From positions 1 through 32,564 of the forward strand of contig NZ_JPOQ01000079.1 of assembly GCF_000735045.1 (NCBI RefSeq): DNA of 32,564 nt. The letters are read 5' to 3'. The notes under the pieces were generated by a model. It ran no database searches. It saw only the letters and a program-made list of their open reading frames with translations, and had not been told where the DNA came from. Source of the DNA: Ferrovum myxofaciens (GTDB lineage Bacteria; Pseudomonadota; Gammaproteobacteria; Burkholderiales; Ferrovaceae). Below, one piece after another: positions 7,986-16,586 of the stretch (position 1 is its first letter; every line of letters begins with the position of its first letter). A program made the position numbers and the translations under genes.

Positions 7986-9377
7986 CTAGCGAGCGCCTTT
8001 ACCCCATAAAACCGTTTGAACCGTCTTCATGAGAATCATGATGTCAAGAAAAATGCTGTGGTTCTTGACATAATACAGGTCATACTGGAGTTTTTCCAGC
8101 GTATCCTGTTTGGAAGACCCATAAGGATAGCAAACCTGTGCCCAACCGGTGATTCCGGGTTTCAGGTTATGCCGGTGCTGGTAGAGAGGGAATTCCCCAT
8201 TGAATTCCTGCACGAAGGAGGGGCGTTCCGGACGTGGTCCCACGAAACTCATGTCGCCACGCAACACGTTGAATATCTGAGGAAGTTCGTCGATACGGAA
8301 TTTTCTCATGATGGCCCCGAAGTGGGTAATCCGGGTATCATTGACCGAAGCCCAAACGGCCTGCCCTGTTTTTTCGGCATCCTTGCGCATGCTTCTGAAC
8401 TTGTAGATCGTGAAGGGATGCCCGAACAGGCCCACCCGTTCCTGGGTGTAAATGATGGAACCTCTGCCCTCCAGAGCCACGAGCAGTGCCGCGATCAGCA
8501 TGAGTGGCAAGGTGAGGACCAGAAGGATCAATGAAATAAAGATATCGAACATTCTTTTGACGATCAGACCATGCTGAAAACCATCTGAATACAGCAACCA
8601 ACTGGTGTTCACCGAATCCAGTTGCAATGCACCCACTTCCCTTTCAAAAAAGGCCGAGATTTCGGTGACCTTGATGCCTTTCAAGCGACAGCGAAACAAC
8701 TCGTCCATGGGTAAATTGCCCCGCCGGTCGCGTACGGCCACCACAATTTCCTTGGCTTGATATTTTTCGGCCAAAGCGATCAGGTCTTCGGACAGGGGAA
8801 TGATTCTCTGGATTGCGACATGGTGATGGGCAATATTTCCATAGGGAAGATACCCGATGATGTTGATCCGGTGGGCCAGTTGTCGATCGTTTTCATGATA
8901 CAGATGCTCGATCTTGGCAGCCCGGGCGCTGGTCCCCAGGACCAGGATGTTTTTGCGCATCTTTTTCAGTCCCATCCAGTAAAGCGCAACGATCCGTTGA
9001 GTGGTAATGATGGTGGCGGACAGGACGAGGGAGACGGCCAGAACCCAGTGGTCGATGAACAGGTTGGGGAAGGCATAAAACAGGAACAGCATGACCACGA
9101 TGCCGATGGAGATGGCCAGCAGAATGCGTTTGAGGAGGCCAAACAACCCCCCTTCCCACACCCAGGACTCGTAAAGACCCCCCGCCGTCATGCTGGACAC
9201 CATGACGGCGGCGAAGATAAAGCCGCGTGCCATCAGGCCTTCCGTGTCGTGAACATGGAAATAATGAGTTCCAACCAAATGAGGCGCGACATACACCGCA
9301 CAGAAAAAGAAACAGGCATCTCCAAGGATCTGAAGGAGGGCGGAACTCGAAATGTAATGCCTGAAAAATCGGATCAT
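7986..9377 (-). CDS. XrtA-system undecaprenyl-phosphate hexose-1-P transferase
   Basis: 463-residue polyisoprenyl-phosphate hexose-1-phosphate transferase (TIGR03013 type). This integral membrane enzyme starts repeat-unit synthesis by loading a sugar phosphate on undecaprenyl phosphate. The N-terminal half has about four membrane helices, a central nucleotide-binding-like domain follows, and another helix lies near residues 270-292 (MFDIFISLILLVLTLPLM). The C-terminal Bac_transf domain shows YTQERVG, FTIYKFRSM, RKFRIDELPQ and MSFVGPRPERP. It is the first gene of the exopolysaccharide operon, with almost 300 bp of non-coding DNA upstream. The sugar used cannot be told from sequence. Confidence 0.93.
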   Translation of the reverse strand: MIRFFRHYISSSALLQILGDACFFFCAVYVAPHLVGTHYFHVHDTEGLMARGFIFAAVMVSSMTAGGLYESWVWEGGLFGLLKRILLAISIGIVVMLFLFYAFPNLFIDHWVLAVSLVLSATIITTQRIVALYWMGLKKMRKNILVLGTSARAAKIEHLYHENDRQLAHRINIIGYLPYGNIAHHHVAIQRIIPLSEDLIALAEKYQAKEIVVAVRDRRGNLPMDELFRCRLKGIKVTEISAFFEREVGALQLDSVNTSWLLYSDGFQHGLIVKRMFDIFISLILLVLTLPLMLIAALLVALEGRGSIIYTQERVGLFGHPFTIYKFRSMRKDAEKTGQAVWASVNDTRITHFGAIMRKFRIDELPQIFNVLRGDMSFVGPRPERPSFVQEFNGEFPLYQHRHNLKPGITGWAQVCYPYGSSKQDTLEKLQYDLYYVKNHSIFLDIMILMKTVQTVLWGKGAR

Positions 9378-9672
9378 GGTTTGTGAGATGACTTTAATTC
9401 TTGGTAAGTCTGGAATTTAGTAATAACCTGCAAGCCACTGGACCAGAAAACTTCCAAATGGGTCGCCGATTTTGGAGTGAAACCCAAGGACCGTCTGTTC
9501 AGTATCGTACAGACGCTGTAACAAATTTAGTCCTTAGCCTTGACGAAACAAACAATGGTCGGATTCTAGCGCGGTTCAATAAATCCCGATATCACCGGAA
9601 CAGGTGATCCATGTACCGATCCGAGAATGAGGTTCCATCATCAACCCTCTTTATGACGCCCTGATGACCGGA
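9378..9672 (-). promoter_or_regulatory. Leader/promoter region of the exopolysaccharide operon
   Basis: 295 bp without a convincing gene, between the ligase stop and the sugar-transferase start. Read on the minus strand it must hold the exopolysaccharide promoter. I see no convincing sigma-70 pair. At 9429-9445 (minus) there is TGGTCCAGTGGCTTGCA, with the GG and GC blocks of a sigma-54 promoter but one nucleotide too much spacing. A separate inverted repeat lies at 9492-9515, and a smaller one (ATCACC-N6-GGTGAT) at 9591-9608 near the ligase end. Confidence 0.4.
9492..9515. repeat. 24-bp dyad CGTCTGT-N10-ACAGACG, possible operator
   Basis: A perfect 7-bp inverted repeat with a 10-bp spacer lies about 115 bp upstream of the first exopolysaccharide gene and roughly 50-70 bp upstream of the weak -24/-12-like box at 9429-9445. 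The half-site spacing suits a dimeric helix-turn-helix regulator. No regulator can be assigned from sequence. I do not find an equally good copy upstream of the PEP-CTERM gene. Confidence 0.35.
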
Positions 9673-11259
9673 TTAGAGGGCAGGGTGGTTCAGGTAAAGG
9701 GCGATGACCCGTTTCCGGTCTATTTTTCCATTGTTGTTTCTGGGCATGGGGCTTTCCGGGCAACAGGCAATGCGCTGGGGCACCATGAACGCAGGGAGGG
9801 TCCGTTGACAGGCCCGCAGAATTTCTGCATCGTTCAAAGGGGCCTCTGCACCCTTCGGAGGGGTTGCCACCAAAGCAATGCTTTGTCCCAGGACAGGGTC
9901 AGGCAGACCCACGGCAATGACCTCGTCCACCAGTCCGGTGGCATAAACCACTTCCTCGATTTCTGTGGGGCTGACCCGGTAACCGGAAGTTTTGATCATT
10001 TCGTCGCGCCGGCCCACGAAATACAGAAAACCGTCTTCATCCCGTTTGACGGTATCCCCGGACCAGACTGCAATCTCCGTCAGCATAAGTTGGGCGGGCA
10101 GGGAAGGCGCGGGTTTGAATCGTTCTGCGGTTTTTTCCAGATCATTCCAGTACCCCAGAGCAACCAAAGGACCGCGGTGTACCAGTTCTCCTGGCTCATG
10201 GGCGACGCACGGGGTCCCGTCTTCACGGACCACCAGGATTTCCGCGTAGGGAATCGCCTTGCCGATGGAGCCGGGACGGCGATCCACTTCTTCCGGGGGT
10301 AAATAAGTCGAACGAAACGCCTCAGTCAAACCGTACATGAGGTAAGGACGAGCCCCTGGAAGTTTGGAGCGCAAGAGTTCCAGAGTGCGCTCGGGCATGG
10401 CACCCCCCGAGTTGGTGTAATAGCGCAGGGAACAGGAGGGAGGATCGGGCCAGGTGAGAGAGGACAGCTGGATCCAGAGCGGCGGGACGGCTGCCAGACC
10501 GGTAATGGATTCCCGCCGAATTTCCTTGATGATATCCAGAGGGAGCAGATGGTTCAACAGAACGGCACAGGCACCGCTCAGGAAAGCGGTTGTGATTTGA
10601 TTCAAACCGTAATCGAAACTGAGGGGCAACACACTCAGCAGGCGGTCTTCCTGGGTGAGATTCAGGTATTGGGCCACGCTCTTGGCCCCTGTAACCAGAT
10701 TGAGGTGTGACAGCACCACCCCCTTGGGTTTGCCTGTGCTTCCCGAGGTATACAGGATGGCGGCCATGTCTGTCGGAATGGTTCGATGGAGAGGCATGGC
10801 AGGGGGGGGTGGGCTGATCTTCCATGGATGGCAGGGTGTGTGGGTTATGGCCGGTGGCTGGAAGGGGTCCACTAAAATCGTTGCAGACAGGGCCGGGCAC
10901 TGGGCCAGAACTTCCCCCAGGGCTTCCAGTCTGGGGGACGAAGTGATGAGAAATCGTACCTGGCAATCGTTGAGGATATGGGCAATCTGATCGGGTTTCA
11001 GAATGGGGTTGATGGGCACGAAAACTGCGCCGGCATGGCTGATGGAAAAAAAGGAACTGATGGTTTCCGGACGCTTTTCCAGATAGACTGCCACTCGATC
11101 CAGTCGTTGCAGGCCCAGTTGGAGCAGACGGGCCGTGATTTGGTAAACTTCCCCCGCCAGTTCTTCATAATTCAGACGAGTTTCCCGATGGACCAAAGCC
11201 TCACGCCGGGGGGCACGATGGGCAGTTTCGAAGAGAAGATCATGAAAAAATTCGGGCAT
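9673..11259 (-). CDS. Acyl-CoA ligase (AMP-forming), XrtA-system associated
   Basis: 528 residues of the ANL superfamily, best matching the exosortase-A-associated ligase family (TIGR03098 type). It should activate a carboxylic acid via an acyl-adenylate and transfer it to CoA or a carrier thiol. Motifs: AILYTSGSTGKPKGV (P-loop), YLMYGLTEAF, YFVGRRDEMIKTSGYRVSPTEIEE (hinge, A8) and NNGKIDRK with the catalytic lysine. The substrate is unknown. In XrtA clusters this ligase usually travels with hydrolases and an acyl carrier protein, but none of those is visible here. The start at 11259 (MPEFFHD) is chosen from family alignment; in-frame extension to 11355 would begin with a TTG and adds unrelated residues. 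Transcribed divergently from the protease gene. Confidence 0.88.
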   Translation of the reverse strand: MPEFFHDLLFETAHRAPRREALVHRETRLNYEELAGEVYQITARLLQLGLQRLDRVAVYLEKRPETISSFFSISHAGAVFVPINPILKPDQIAHILNDCQVRFLITSSPRLEALGEVLAQCPALSATILVDPFQPPAITHTPCHPWKISPPPPAMPLHRTIPTDMAAILYTSGSTGKPKGVVLSHLNLVTGAKSVAQYLNLTQEDRLLSVLPLSFDYGLNQITTAFLSGACAVLLNHLLPLDIIKEIRRESITGLAAVPPLWIQLSSLTWPDPPSCSLRYYTNSGGAMPERTLELLRSKLPGARPYLMYGLTEAFRSTYLPPEEVDRRPGSIGKAIPYAEILVVREDGTPCVAHEPGELVHRGPLVALGYWNDLEKTAERFKPAPSLPAQLMLTEIAVWSGDTVKRDEDGFLYFVGRRDEMIKTSGYRVSPTEIEEVVYATGLVDEVIAVGLPDPVLGQSIALVATPPKGAEAPLNDAEILRACQRTLPAFMVPQRIACCPESPMPRNNNGKIDRKRVIALYLNHPAL

Positions 11260-11340
11260 ATTTTTGAGTTTGTGGGTTATGATCACCAGCACACTGGAAG
11301 AAAAATTATACCTCCCCTGTTTACTCTGAAGGGAATAATC
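11260..11340. promoter_or_regulatory. Divergent promoter region, ligase / protease-prsR
   Basis: 81 bp between divergent starts. On the minus strand a perfect TATAAT lies at 11305-11310, giving a leader of about 40 nt for the ligase, but no good -35 box is seen at the right spacing. For the plus strand only an AAGGG Shine-Dalgarno before the GTG at 11341 is clear. Because the gap is so short, both promoters must be close together or overlap the coding regions. Confidence 0.35.
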
Positions 11341-12141
11341 GTGATTTTTGAACAAAAAAACCGGATTCCGTACCTGCTGATCTTTGGTCTGTTAGGTTGG
11401 GTAGGGTTGGCGGGGTCTTGGGACAAGGTGTGGGCCTCCGGTTTTTCGGATATCGTGGCTCAGGTCAAGCCCTCCATCGTGGCGGTGGGGACAACGGACC
11501 CGATGCCGGGAACTCCCCCGACTTTTCTGGGTACGGGGTTTGTGGTGGGGGACGGCAATTATGTGGTGACCGCCGCCCATGTGACTTCCCTCCCGCTGGA
11601 CTATGAAACAAAACAGACCTTGGCGGTGTATTCGGGAAGTGCCCGCCATCTTCGGACCACAGTGGCGGAAATCAGTGCAAGCGATCCCGTCCATGATCTG
11701 GTGTTGTTGCATGCTGCGGGGTTGAATCTCAAGCCCCTGCATATGGGAGATTCCACCCGCCTTCGAGAGGGAGATGCCTTAGCGTTTACGGGGTTTCCCT
11801 TGGGGTATGTGCTGGGATTTTACCCGGTGACGCACCGGGCTACTCTCTCGGCATTGACGCCCATTGTGATGCCCATGGCCCATTCCACCGATTTGACCGG
11901 GCGCGCCATCCGGCAGATGCCCACCCCCTATCTGGTTTTTCAACTGGATGCCACGGCCTATCCGGGTAACAGTGGCAGTCCCTTGTATGAGGCGCAAACC
12001 GGGCAGGTGATCGGTTTGCTCAATCTGGTGATGGTGAAAAGCACCAAGGAATCCTTGATCTCTGATCCCTCGGGGATTGCCTATGCCATTCCGGGTGAAT
12101 ATATCGTGCAATTATTGAGGTCTGCGGGAATCAACCCCTGA
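11341..12141 (+). CDS. Secreted trypsin-like serine protease
   Basis: 266 residues from a GTG at 11341, preceded by AAGGG at a 7-nt spacing. The N-terminus has a hydrophobic segment (about residues 10-25) and a possible cleavage after VWA, so the protein is probably periplasmic or secreted. The trypsin/HtrA-like fold shows the full triad: H80 in VTAAHV, D119 in DPVHDLVLL (D115 is an alternative) and S211 in YPGNSGSP. Unlike DegP/HtrA there is no PDZ domain, as the protein ends right after the protease fold. The gene ends 13 nt before prsR and the two are evidently one transcript. No substrate is evident; processing of a surface protein or a role in signalling are guesses. Confidence 0.85.
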   Translation: MIFEQKNRIPYLLIFGLLGWVGLAGSWDKVWASGFSDIVAQVKPSIVAVGTTDPMPGTPPTFLGTGFVVGDGNYVVTAAHVTSLPLDYETKQTLAVYSGSARHLRTTVAEISASDPVHDLVLLHAAGLNLKPLHMGDSTRLREGDALAFTGFPLGYVLGFYPVTHRATLSALTPIVMPMAHSTDLTGRAIRQMPTPYLVFQLDATAYPGNSGSPLYEAQTGQVIGLLNLVMVKSTKESLISDPSGIAYAIPGEYIVQLLRSAGINP

Positions 12142-12154
12142 TGAGGAGTGTGGT

Positions 12155-13507
12155 TTGGAAACGCTGTTACTGGTGGAGGATGATGTTGGGCTTCAGAAAC
12201 AGTTGCGCTGGCAACTGGAGGGATTTTCCCTGCAAATGGCCGGGTGTCGGTCCGATGCCATCGCCTGTTTGCGGCGTTTTGAGCCGAAGGTGGTATTGCT
12301 GGATCTAGGGCTTCCTCCCGATGCGGAGGGTGTGAGTGAGGGGCTGAAAACACTGGAAGAATTGTTGGCCTTGATGCCCATGACCAAAGTCATCGTATTG
12401 ACGGGAAATACGGACCGGGAAAATGCGGTTCGGGCCGTGGCGTTGGGCGCCTATGATTTCTGTCAAAAACCCTTTGAGCCCCAGGTGCTGGCACTGATTC
12501 TGGAGCGTGCCTTTGCCTTGCATCGTCTGGAAGCGGAAAATTCTTCCCTGAAAACCTTGCAGACCTCCACTCCGCTGCAGGGGATAGTGACCCACGATCC
12601 AGTGATGCAGCAATTGTGCAAAACCGTCAAACGGGTCGCCACTTCGGAAGTCACGGTTTTGGTTAACGGGGAAAGCGGAACCGGCAAGGAACTCTTTGCC
12701 CGCGCCACCCATCATTTGAGTCCACGATCAGAACAACGTCTGGTGGCCATCAATTGCGCCGCCATCCCTGAAAATTTGCTGGAAAGCGAACTGTTCGGAT
12801 ACGAAAAAGGGGCATTTACCGGCGCCTCCAAACAAACGATCGGGCGTATCGAATATGCTCAGGGAGGCACCCTTTTTCTGGATGAAATTGGGGATCTTCC
12901 CCTGTCTCTGCAGGCAAAATTGCTTCGCTTTCTCCAGGAACGGGTGATCGAGCGGCTTGGGGGAAGAGCCGAGATTCCGGTTAACGTGCGGGTGGTCTGC
13001 GCCACTCATCAAAATCTTGCCGAATTGATCAAACAGGGACGTTTTCGTGAGGATCTGTATTACCGGCTGAGTGAAATTGTGCTCAAGGTGCCGCCCCTCA
13101 GGATGCGCCCGGGGGACATTGCGCTGCTGGCCAATGTGTTTCTCGAAAAATATGCAGCCAGTCAGGGACGATCTCTGCGCGGGTTCAAGCCCGAAGCGAT
13201 GGCAACCTTGACGCATTACGCCTGGCCCGGCAACGTGCGGGAACTGGAAAACGTGATCAAACGGGTCAGCGTCATGGCCGAAGGACCCTATGTCGGGACT
13301 CCGGATCTGGGCCTGGACGTGACGGAAGAAGGCGGTGCGGAAACCCCTGCTCCGTTGAATTTACGGCAGGTTCGGGAAGAGGCCGAGCGTAAGGCCATTC
13401 TTGATGCCATGGCGCAAACTGAGGGAAATATCCTTCAAGCTGCCGCACTGCTGGGCGTTTCCCGTCCTACGCTGTATGGTTTGATGCATCAGTACAAGAT
13501 TCGTTGA
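12155..13507 (+). CDS. prsR: PrsR, PEP-CTERM-system sigma-54 response regulator
   Basis: 450-residue NtrC-family activator of the PEP-CTERM family (TIGR02915 type). The receiver domain (1-120) has the acidic pair D9/D10, phospho-acceptor D50 in LLDLGLPP, T83 and K105. The AAA+ domain has Walker A GESGTGKE (172-179), the sigma-54-contact loop GAFTGA (219-224) and Walker B TLFLDEIGD. A Fis-type helix-turn-helix ends the protein (ILQAAALLGVSRPTLYGLM). It should open sigma-54 promoters once phosphorylated by PrsK. The start is a TTG at 12155 with a GAGGAG box 6-7 nt upstream, directly followed by the ETLLLVEDD receiver start. Its 3' end overlaps prsK on the other strand by 41 bp. Confidence 0.93.
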   Translation: METLLLVEDDVGLQKQLRWQLEGFSLQMAGCRSDAIACLRRFEPKVVLLDLGLPPDAEGVSEGLKTLEELLALMPMTKVIVLTGNTDRENAVRAVALGAYDFCQKPFEPQVLALILERAFALHRLEAENSSLKTLQTSTPLQGIVTHDPVMQQLCKTVKRVATSEVTVLVNGESGTGKELFARATHHLSPRSEQRLVAINCAAIPENLLESELFGYEKGAFTGASKQTIGRIEYAQGGTLFLDEIGDLPLSLQAKLLRFLQERVIERLGGRAEIPVNVRVVCATHQNLAELIKQGRFREDLYYRLSEIVLKVPPLRMRPGDIALLANVFLEKYAASQGRSLRGFKPEAMATLTHYAWPGNVRELENVIKRVSVMAEGPYVGTPDLGLDVTEEGGAETPAPLNLRQVREEAERKAILDAMAQTEGNILQAAALLGVSRPTLYGLMHQYKIR

Positions 13508-15551
13508 GCATCGTCGGTAAGGGAAAAGTCAGTCGAAAGAGGGTTCCCTGCCCCACAATGCTGGAGACGGTCACACTCCCCCCCAGTTCTTCCATGTAGG
13601 TACGACATTCATAGGCACCGATGCCCATGCCGGAGGTTTTGGTGGAATCAAAAGGACGAAACAATCGTTCCTTGATGAAGTCTTCCGCCATCCCTTTACC
13701 GCTGTCCCGAATTTCGAGAATGGCCTCCGTTGCACTGGAATCCAGCAGAATTTCCACATGACCCTCGTAGGGTGTGGCTTCGCAGGCATTTTGAATGATG
13801 TGTCCGATGACTCGCTCCAGACGCTCCGGGTCCGCACTGATCCGGGCGTTTTTTCGTACGGTCAGGGAAGGCACGGGTTTGAATTTGGATTTGCTGAGCA
13901 GGGCTGCACGTACCCGTTGATGAAGATCGAGGGAATGATGTTCCTGACCGGTAGAGGCTCCTCTCAGGCGCAGCAATAACTGGTTCATTTTGGTGACGGA
14001 ATTGTCGATGGTGAAGAGCACGTCTTCCTGAAATTCGGGATTGTGTTTGTGTTTCTCTGCATTTTCCAGAAGCAGGCTCAACTGGGCGATCAAATTTTTC
14101 AGATCGTGCACGATGAAGGCCGACATTCGATGAAACGATTCGAACTGGCGGGCCACCAACAAGGCTTCGCTGGCCCGTTGCTGGGCCAGGCTGTTGGCCA
14201 GTTGGTGACCCGCTGCCTTGAGCAGGTCGCTCACTTCCCAGTTGAATTCGATCTTGCTCAAGGGCTGGGCCAGCAGGATGAAGCCGATCAGTTGGTTGTA
14301 GAGCATGAGGGGGACGATCAACCAGGCATTCTCTATGTTTGAGAGCCAGTCAGGAATCACCAAATCCGGATAGGGCGGCGTCTTTGGCTGATACTCGTCC
14401 AGATTGATGACCCAGCGGGAACGGGACAGAAACTGGATCAGGGAAGAATCCGGCGGCAAGGGGCGGGGTGCCATCTCTATTCCCAGGGCGGCCACGCATT
14501 CATAATTCTTTCCCAGTTCGCTCTCCATCCACAAGGCTCCTTTCTGGCATTCCACCAAGGTTCCCAGCGCAACGATGGCCGCCTCGTAAATTTTTCCCGG
14601 CGAATCTGAACTGAGCAGCGTACGGGTGAACTTCATCCATTCTTCACGATAGTCATACTGATAACTGAAAAAATGTTTATTGATCCATACCTTGAACTTT
14701 GAGCGAATCTTCCCTGAAAATAAGACGGTCAACAAAAGCAGGGATGCCGCTGCCAGGAAAGTAAACTGCAACACCGGCCCCCAGTCCCCGCCTACGGAGC
14801 GCAGGTAGTACCCGGCCGCTGCCATGAACAGCAAATACAGACCGGAACCCAATAAACTGACGGAATGGAACACCAGATGCCGGGAAACATGAAGTTGCTT
14901 GGCCCATTCCCGATTACGCAGTATGGAAATCAGGACCAGGGGGGCTGTCAAGGCGTTGATGAAACCCCGGGCGATCCACAGCGTGCCTCTGACATGGGAA
15001 AACAGTAGGCCTTCTGCATAGAGCAAAAAGTCATAGACAAATAATGTCCCCAAAGCCAGGCACATGAATTTGACGCCCCAACGGGCATGGACGGGGGTGT
15101 TTCTGAAATATTGCTCCACCAGCACCATGCCGAAGATGGACAGCGCAACATGCAGTACCAGATCGGACTTGGGCATTGTGTGGAGTGCATTGGCCCCGCT
15201 CCATTGATCATAGAGGAGTGTGATCAGAGCCATGGCCAGCAGGATCTGGAGCAGGCGGCGGAGGGAGCCGAGCAGCGCAGGGGTGGGGCTGCCAGGGGTC
15301 ATCATGGCCTTCAGAAGAAAGGCCATCCAGAAATAATCCCGAAGAAATTCCGCCAGGTCGGTCGGCAAAGGAAGCGTGTAGCGCAGGGGGAAAAGCACGA
15401 GCATCAGTGCCCAGCCACTGTTGGCCAGGCAGGCCAGAGCCAGGGCTGTACGGATGGAATTGGCGTTTTTACGGCTGAGCAGGTACAGCCCCAGCAGCGC
15501 AAAAACCGTCAGGGCGCTGAGTTGGCTGGCAAGATCGATGGAGGAGATCAA
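13467..15551 (-). CDS. prsK: PrsK, XrtA/PEP-CTERM-system histidine kinase
   Basis: 694-residue membrane sensor kinase (TIGR02916 type). The first 280 residues hold eight to ten hydrophobic segments. A GAF-like region follows (about 300-460). The dimerisation/phospho-acceptor motif FIVHDLKNL has H482. The ATPase domain has the N-box QNACEATP (588-594), the G1 box RDSGKGMA and the G2 box GMGIGAY. Its partner should be PrsR. The last 14 residues are encoded by DNA antisense to the end of prsR. The start at 15551 is 30 nt after the acyltransferase gene, making prsK the distal gene of a three-gene operon, rather than sitting upstream of prsR as is usual. Confidence 0.93.
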   Translation of the reverse strand: MISSIDLASQLSALTVFALLGLYLLSRKNANSIRTALALACLANSGWALMLVLFPLRYTLPLPTDLAEFLRDYFWMAFLLKAMMTPGSPTPALLGSLRRLLQILLAMALITLLYDQWSGANALHTMPKSDLVLHVALSIFGMVLVEQYFRNTPVHARWGVKFMCLALGTLFVYDFLLYAEGLLFSHVRGTLWIARGFINALTAPLVLISILRNREWAKQLHVSRHLVFHSVSLLGSGLYLLFMAAAGYYLRSVGGDWGPVLQFTFLAAASLLLLTVLFSGKIRSKFKVWINKHFFSYQYDYREEWMKFTRTLLSSDSPGKIYEAAIVALGTLVECQKGALWMESELGKNYECVAALGIEMAPRPLPPDSSLIQFLSRSRWVINLDEYQPKTPPYPDLVIPDWLSNIENAWLIVPLMLYNQLIGFILLAQPLSKIEFNWEVSDLLKAAGHQLANSLAQQRASEALLVARQFESFHRMSAFIVHDLKNLIAQLSLLLENAEKHKHNPEFQEDVLFTIDNSVTKMNQLLLRLRGASTGQEHHSLDLHQRVRAALLSKSKFKPVPSLTVRKNARISADPERLERVIGHIIQNACEATPYEGHVEILLDSSATEAILEIRDSGKGMAEDFIKERLFRPFDSTKTSGMGIGAYECRTYMEELGGSVTVSSIVGQGTLFRLTFPLPTMLNESCTDASNHTA

Positions 15552-15581
15552 GGGATTGAAGGACGGTTAGAGGGTGAAAGA

Positions 15582-16586
15582 TCAGGCTTTTCCCAACAGT
15601 CCGGGAAGAAACCCCCAACGGTACCCGTTGACATGGTAGAGGGTGCGGATTTCATCGGTCCAGCGGGTGTGCCACTCCAGAACCTTGCCATAAAATTCTA
15701 TCCGGCTGAGGGTGTTCTCTTCAAAGAGGTGTTGGAAGGATTCCTGATGCATCAGAAAGGCGGGCGAGGTTCCGTGACTGGCCTGCTCGTTATAGGCCGT
15801 CTTGAGGATGATGAGGGAGGATTCATCTGCGATGCAGAGATCCATGGCCGTGACCACATCATCAAACCAGTAGCGATAAACCCTTCCCTTACCCTGGGCG
15901 CAAAAATTTTCGAGAATCCGGGTATAAAACTGTCCCTGCGGGTTTTCCCTGTGAATGGCCGTACCCTGATCATTTTTCCACCCCGTACTCTCAAGTTGTC
16001 CAAAATCCCTCACCGCCTGATCCATGTCCTGCGCTTGGGTCAGGATTTCCAGGCGGGGGGTCAATCCCAGTTTGGTCAACGAATTGCGTTGTTTTTTCAT
16101 GTTGGCGCGCAGGTTCTTGCCCCGTGCCTGCCAGTAGGCATCAAAGGTGCCTTGCAAGGTGATGCGTGCCGTCTGGATATAGTCCAGGGTTTTGAGGGTA
16201 CGAGAGGTGGAGGGGCGGGGAAAAATGTCCGGGTCTTGCTGGGTGATTCCCACCACCACAGGAAAACCGGGGAGTGATTGAAGCAAGGAGGGGAACACGG
16301 CTTGCCAGGGGAGTGAAGGATGACATACCCAGAATCCCAGCGGGCATTGGGAGGGTTGAAAGGTTTCCCAGCCCCGCACGCCTGTGGGGCGCAGCAGCGC
16401 CATGGCGCTGGGGGTGGAGCCGCCGAGAATGGCCAACTGTTCCTTTCCGGTGCCAAACAGTTGCAGCGCCGGAGCAAGAAAGGCGGGATCCAGCAAGGCG
16501 GAATTTTTTCCTTCCTGGTTCAGGTGTTGCCAAGCGTTCTGGAACTCGCCGAAACGGGAAGCGGGGTAGAGGGTCCAGGAATTCAT
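15582..16586 (-). CDS. FemAB/CelD-like N-acyltransferase (GNAT-type fold)
   Basis: 334 residues resembling the CelD/BcsL (Acetyltransf_6) branch of the FemAB/GNAT superfamily. The central stretch from TFDAYWQARGKNLRANMKKQ to RNSLTKLG carries the basic W..R...LR...KK...L signature, and the C-terminal half shows the second GNAT-like part (AMDLCIADESSLIILKTAYNE, LSRIEFYGK). These proteins are linked to exopolysaccharide or surface-glycan clusters and probably acylate a sugar. It is not the usual XrtA FemAB (TIGR03019 type), whose position would be next to the deacetylase. It overlaps the aminotransferase gene by 4 bp, so the two probably act in one pathway, for example amination then acylation of a sugar. 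That pathway is inference. Confidence 0.75.
   Translation of the reverse strand: MNSWTLYPASRFGEFQNAWQHLNQEGKNSALLDPAFLAPALQLFGTGKEQLAILGGSTPSAMALLRPTGVRGWETFQPSQCPLGFWVCHPSLPWQAVFPSLLQSLPGFPVVVGITQQDPDIFPRPSTSRTLKTLDYIQTARITLQGTFDAYWQARGKNLRANMKKQRNSLTKLGLTPRLEILTQAQDMDQAVRDFGQLESTGWKNDQGTAIHRENPQGQFYTRILENFCAQGKGRVYRYWFDDVVTAMDLCIADESSLIILKTAYNEQASHGTSPAFLMHQESFQHLFEENTLSRIEFYGKVLEWHTRWTDEIRTLYHVNGYRWGFLPGLLGKA

Noticed and set aside
9401-9607. Plus-strand open frame of 68 residues in the exopolysaccharide leader
   Set aside because: No start signal, no family resemblance, and it lies across the dyad and promoter region.
9591-9608. ATCACC-N6-GGTGAT hairpin as a terminator for the ligase gene
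   Set aside because: The stem is only 6 bp and no U-run follows on the minus strand.
15582-16586. Possibility that this acyltransferase is the canonical XrtA FemAB protein
   Set aside because: It lies away from the deacetylase, is co-transcribed with a DegT aminotransferase and looks closer to the CelD/BcsL branch.
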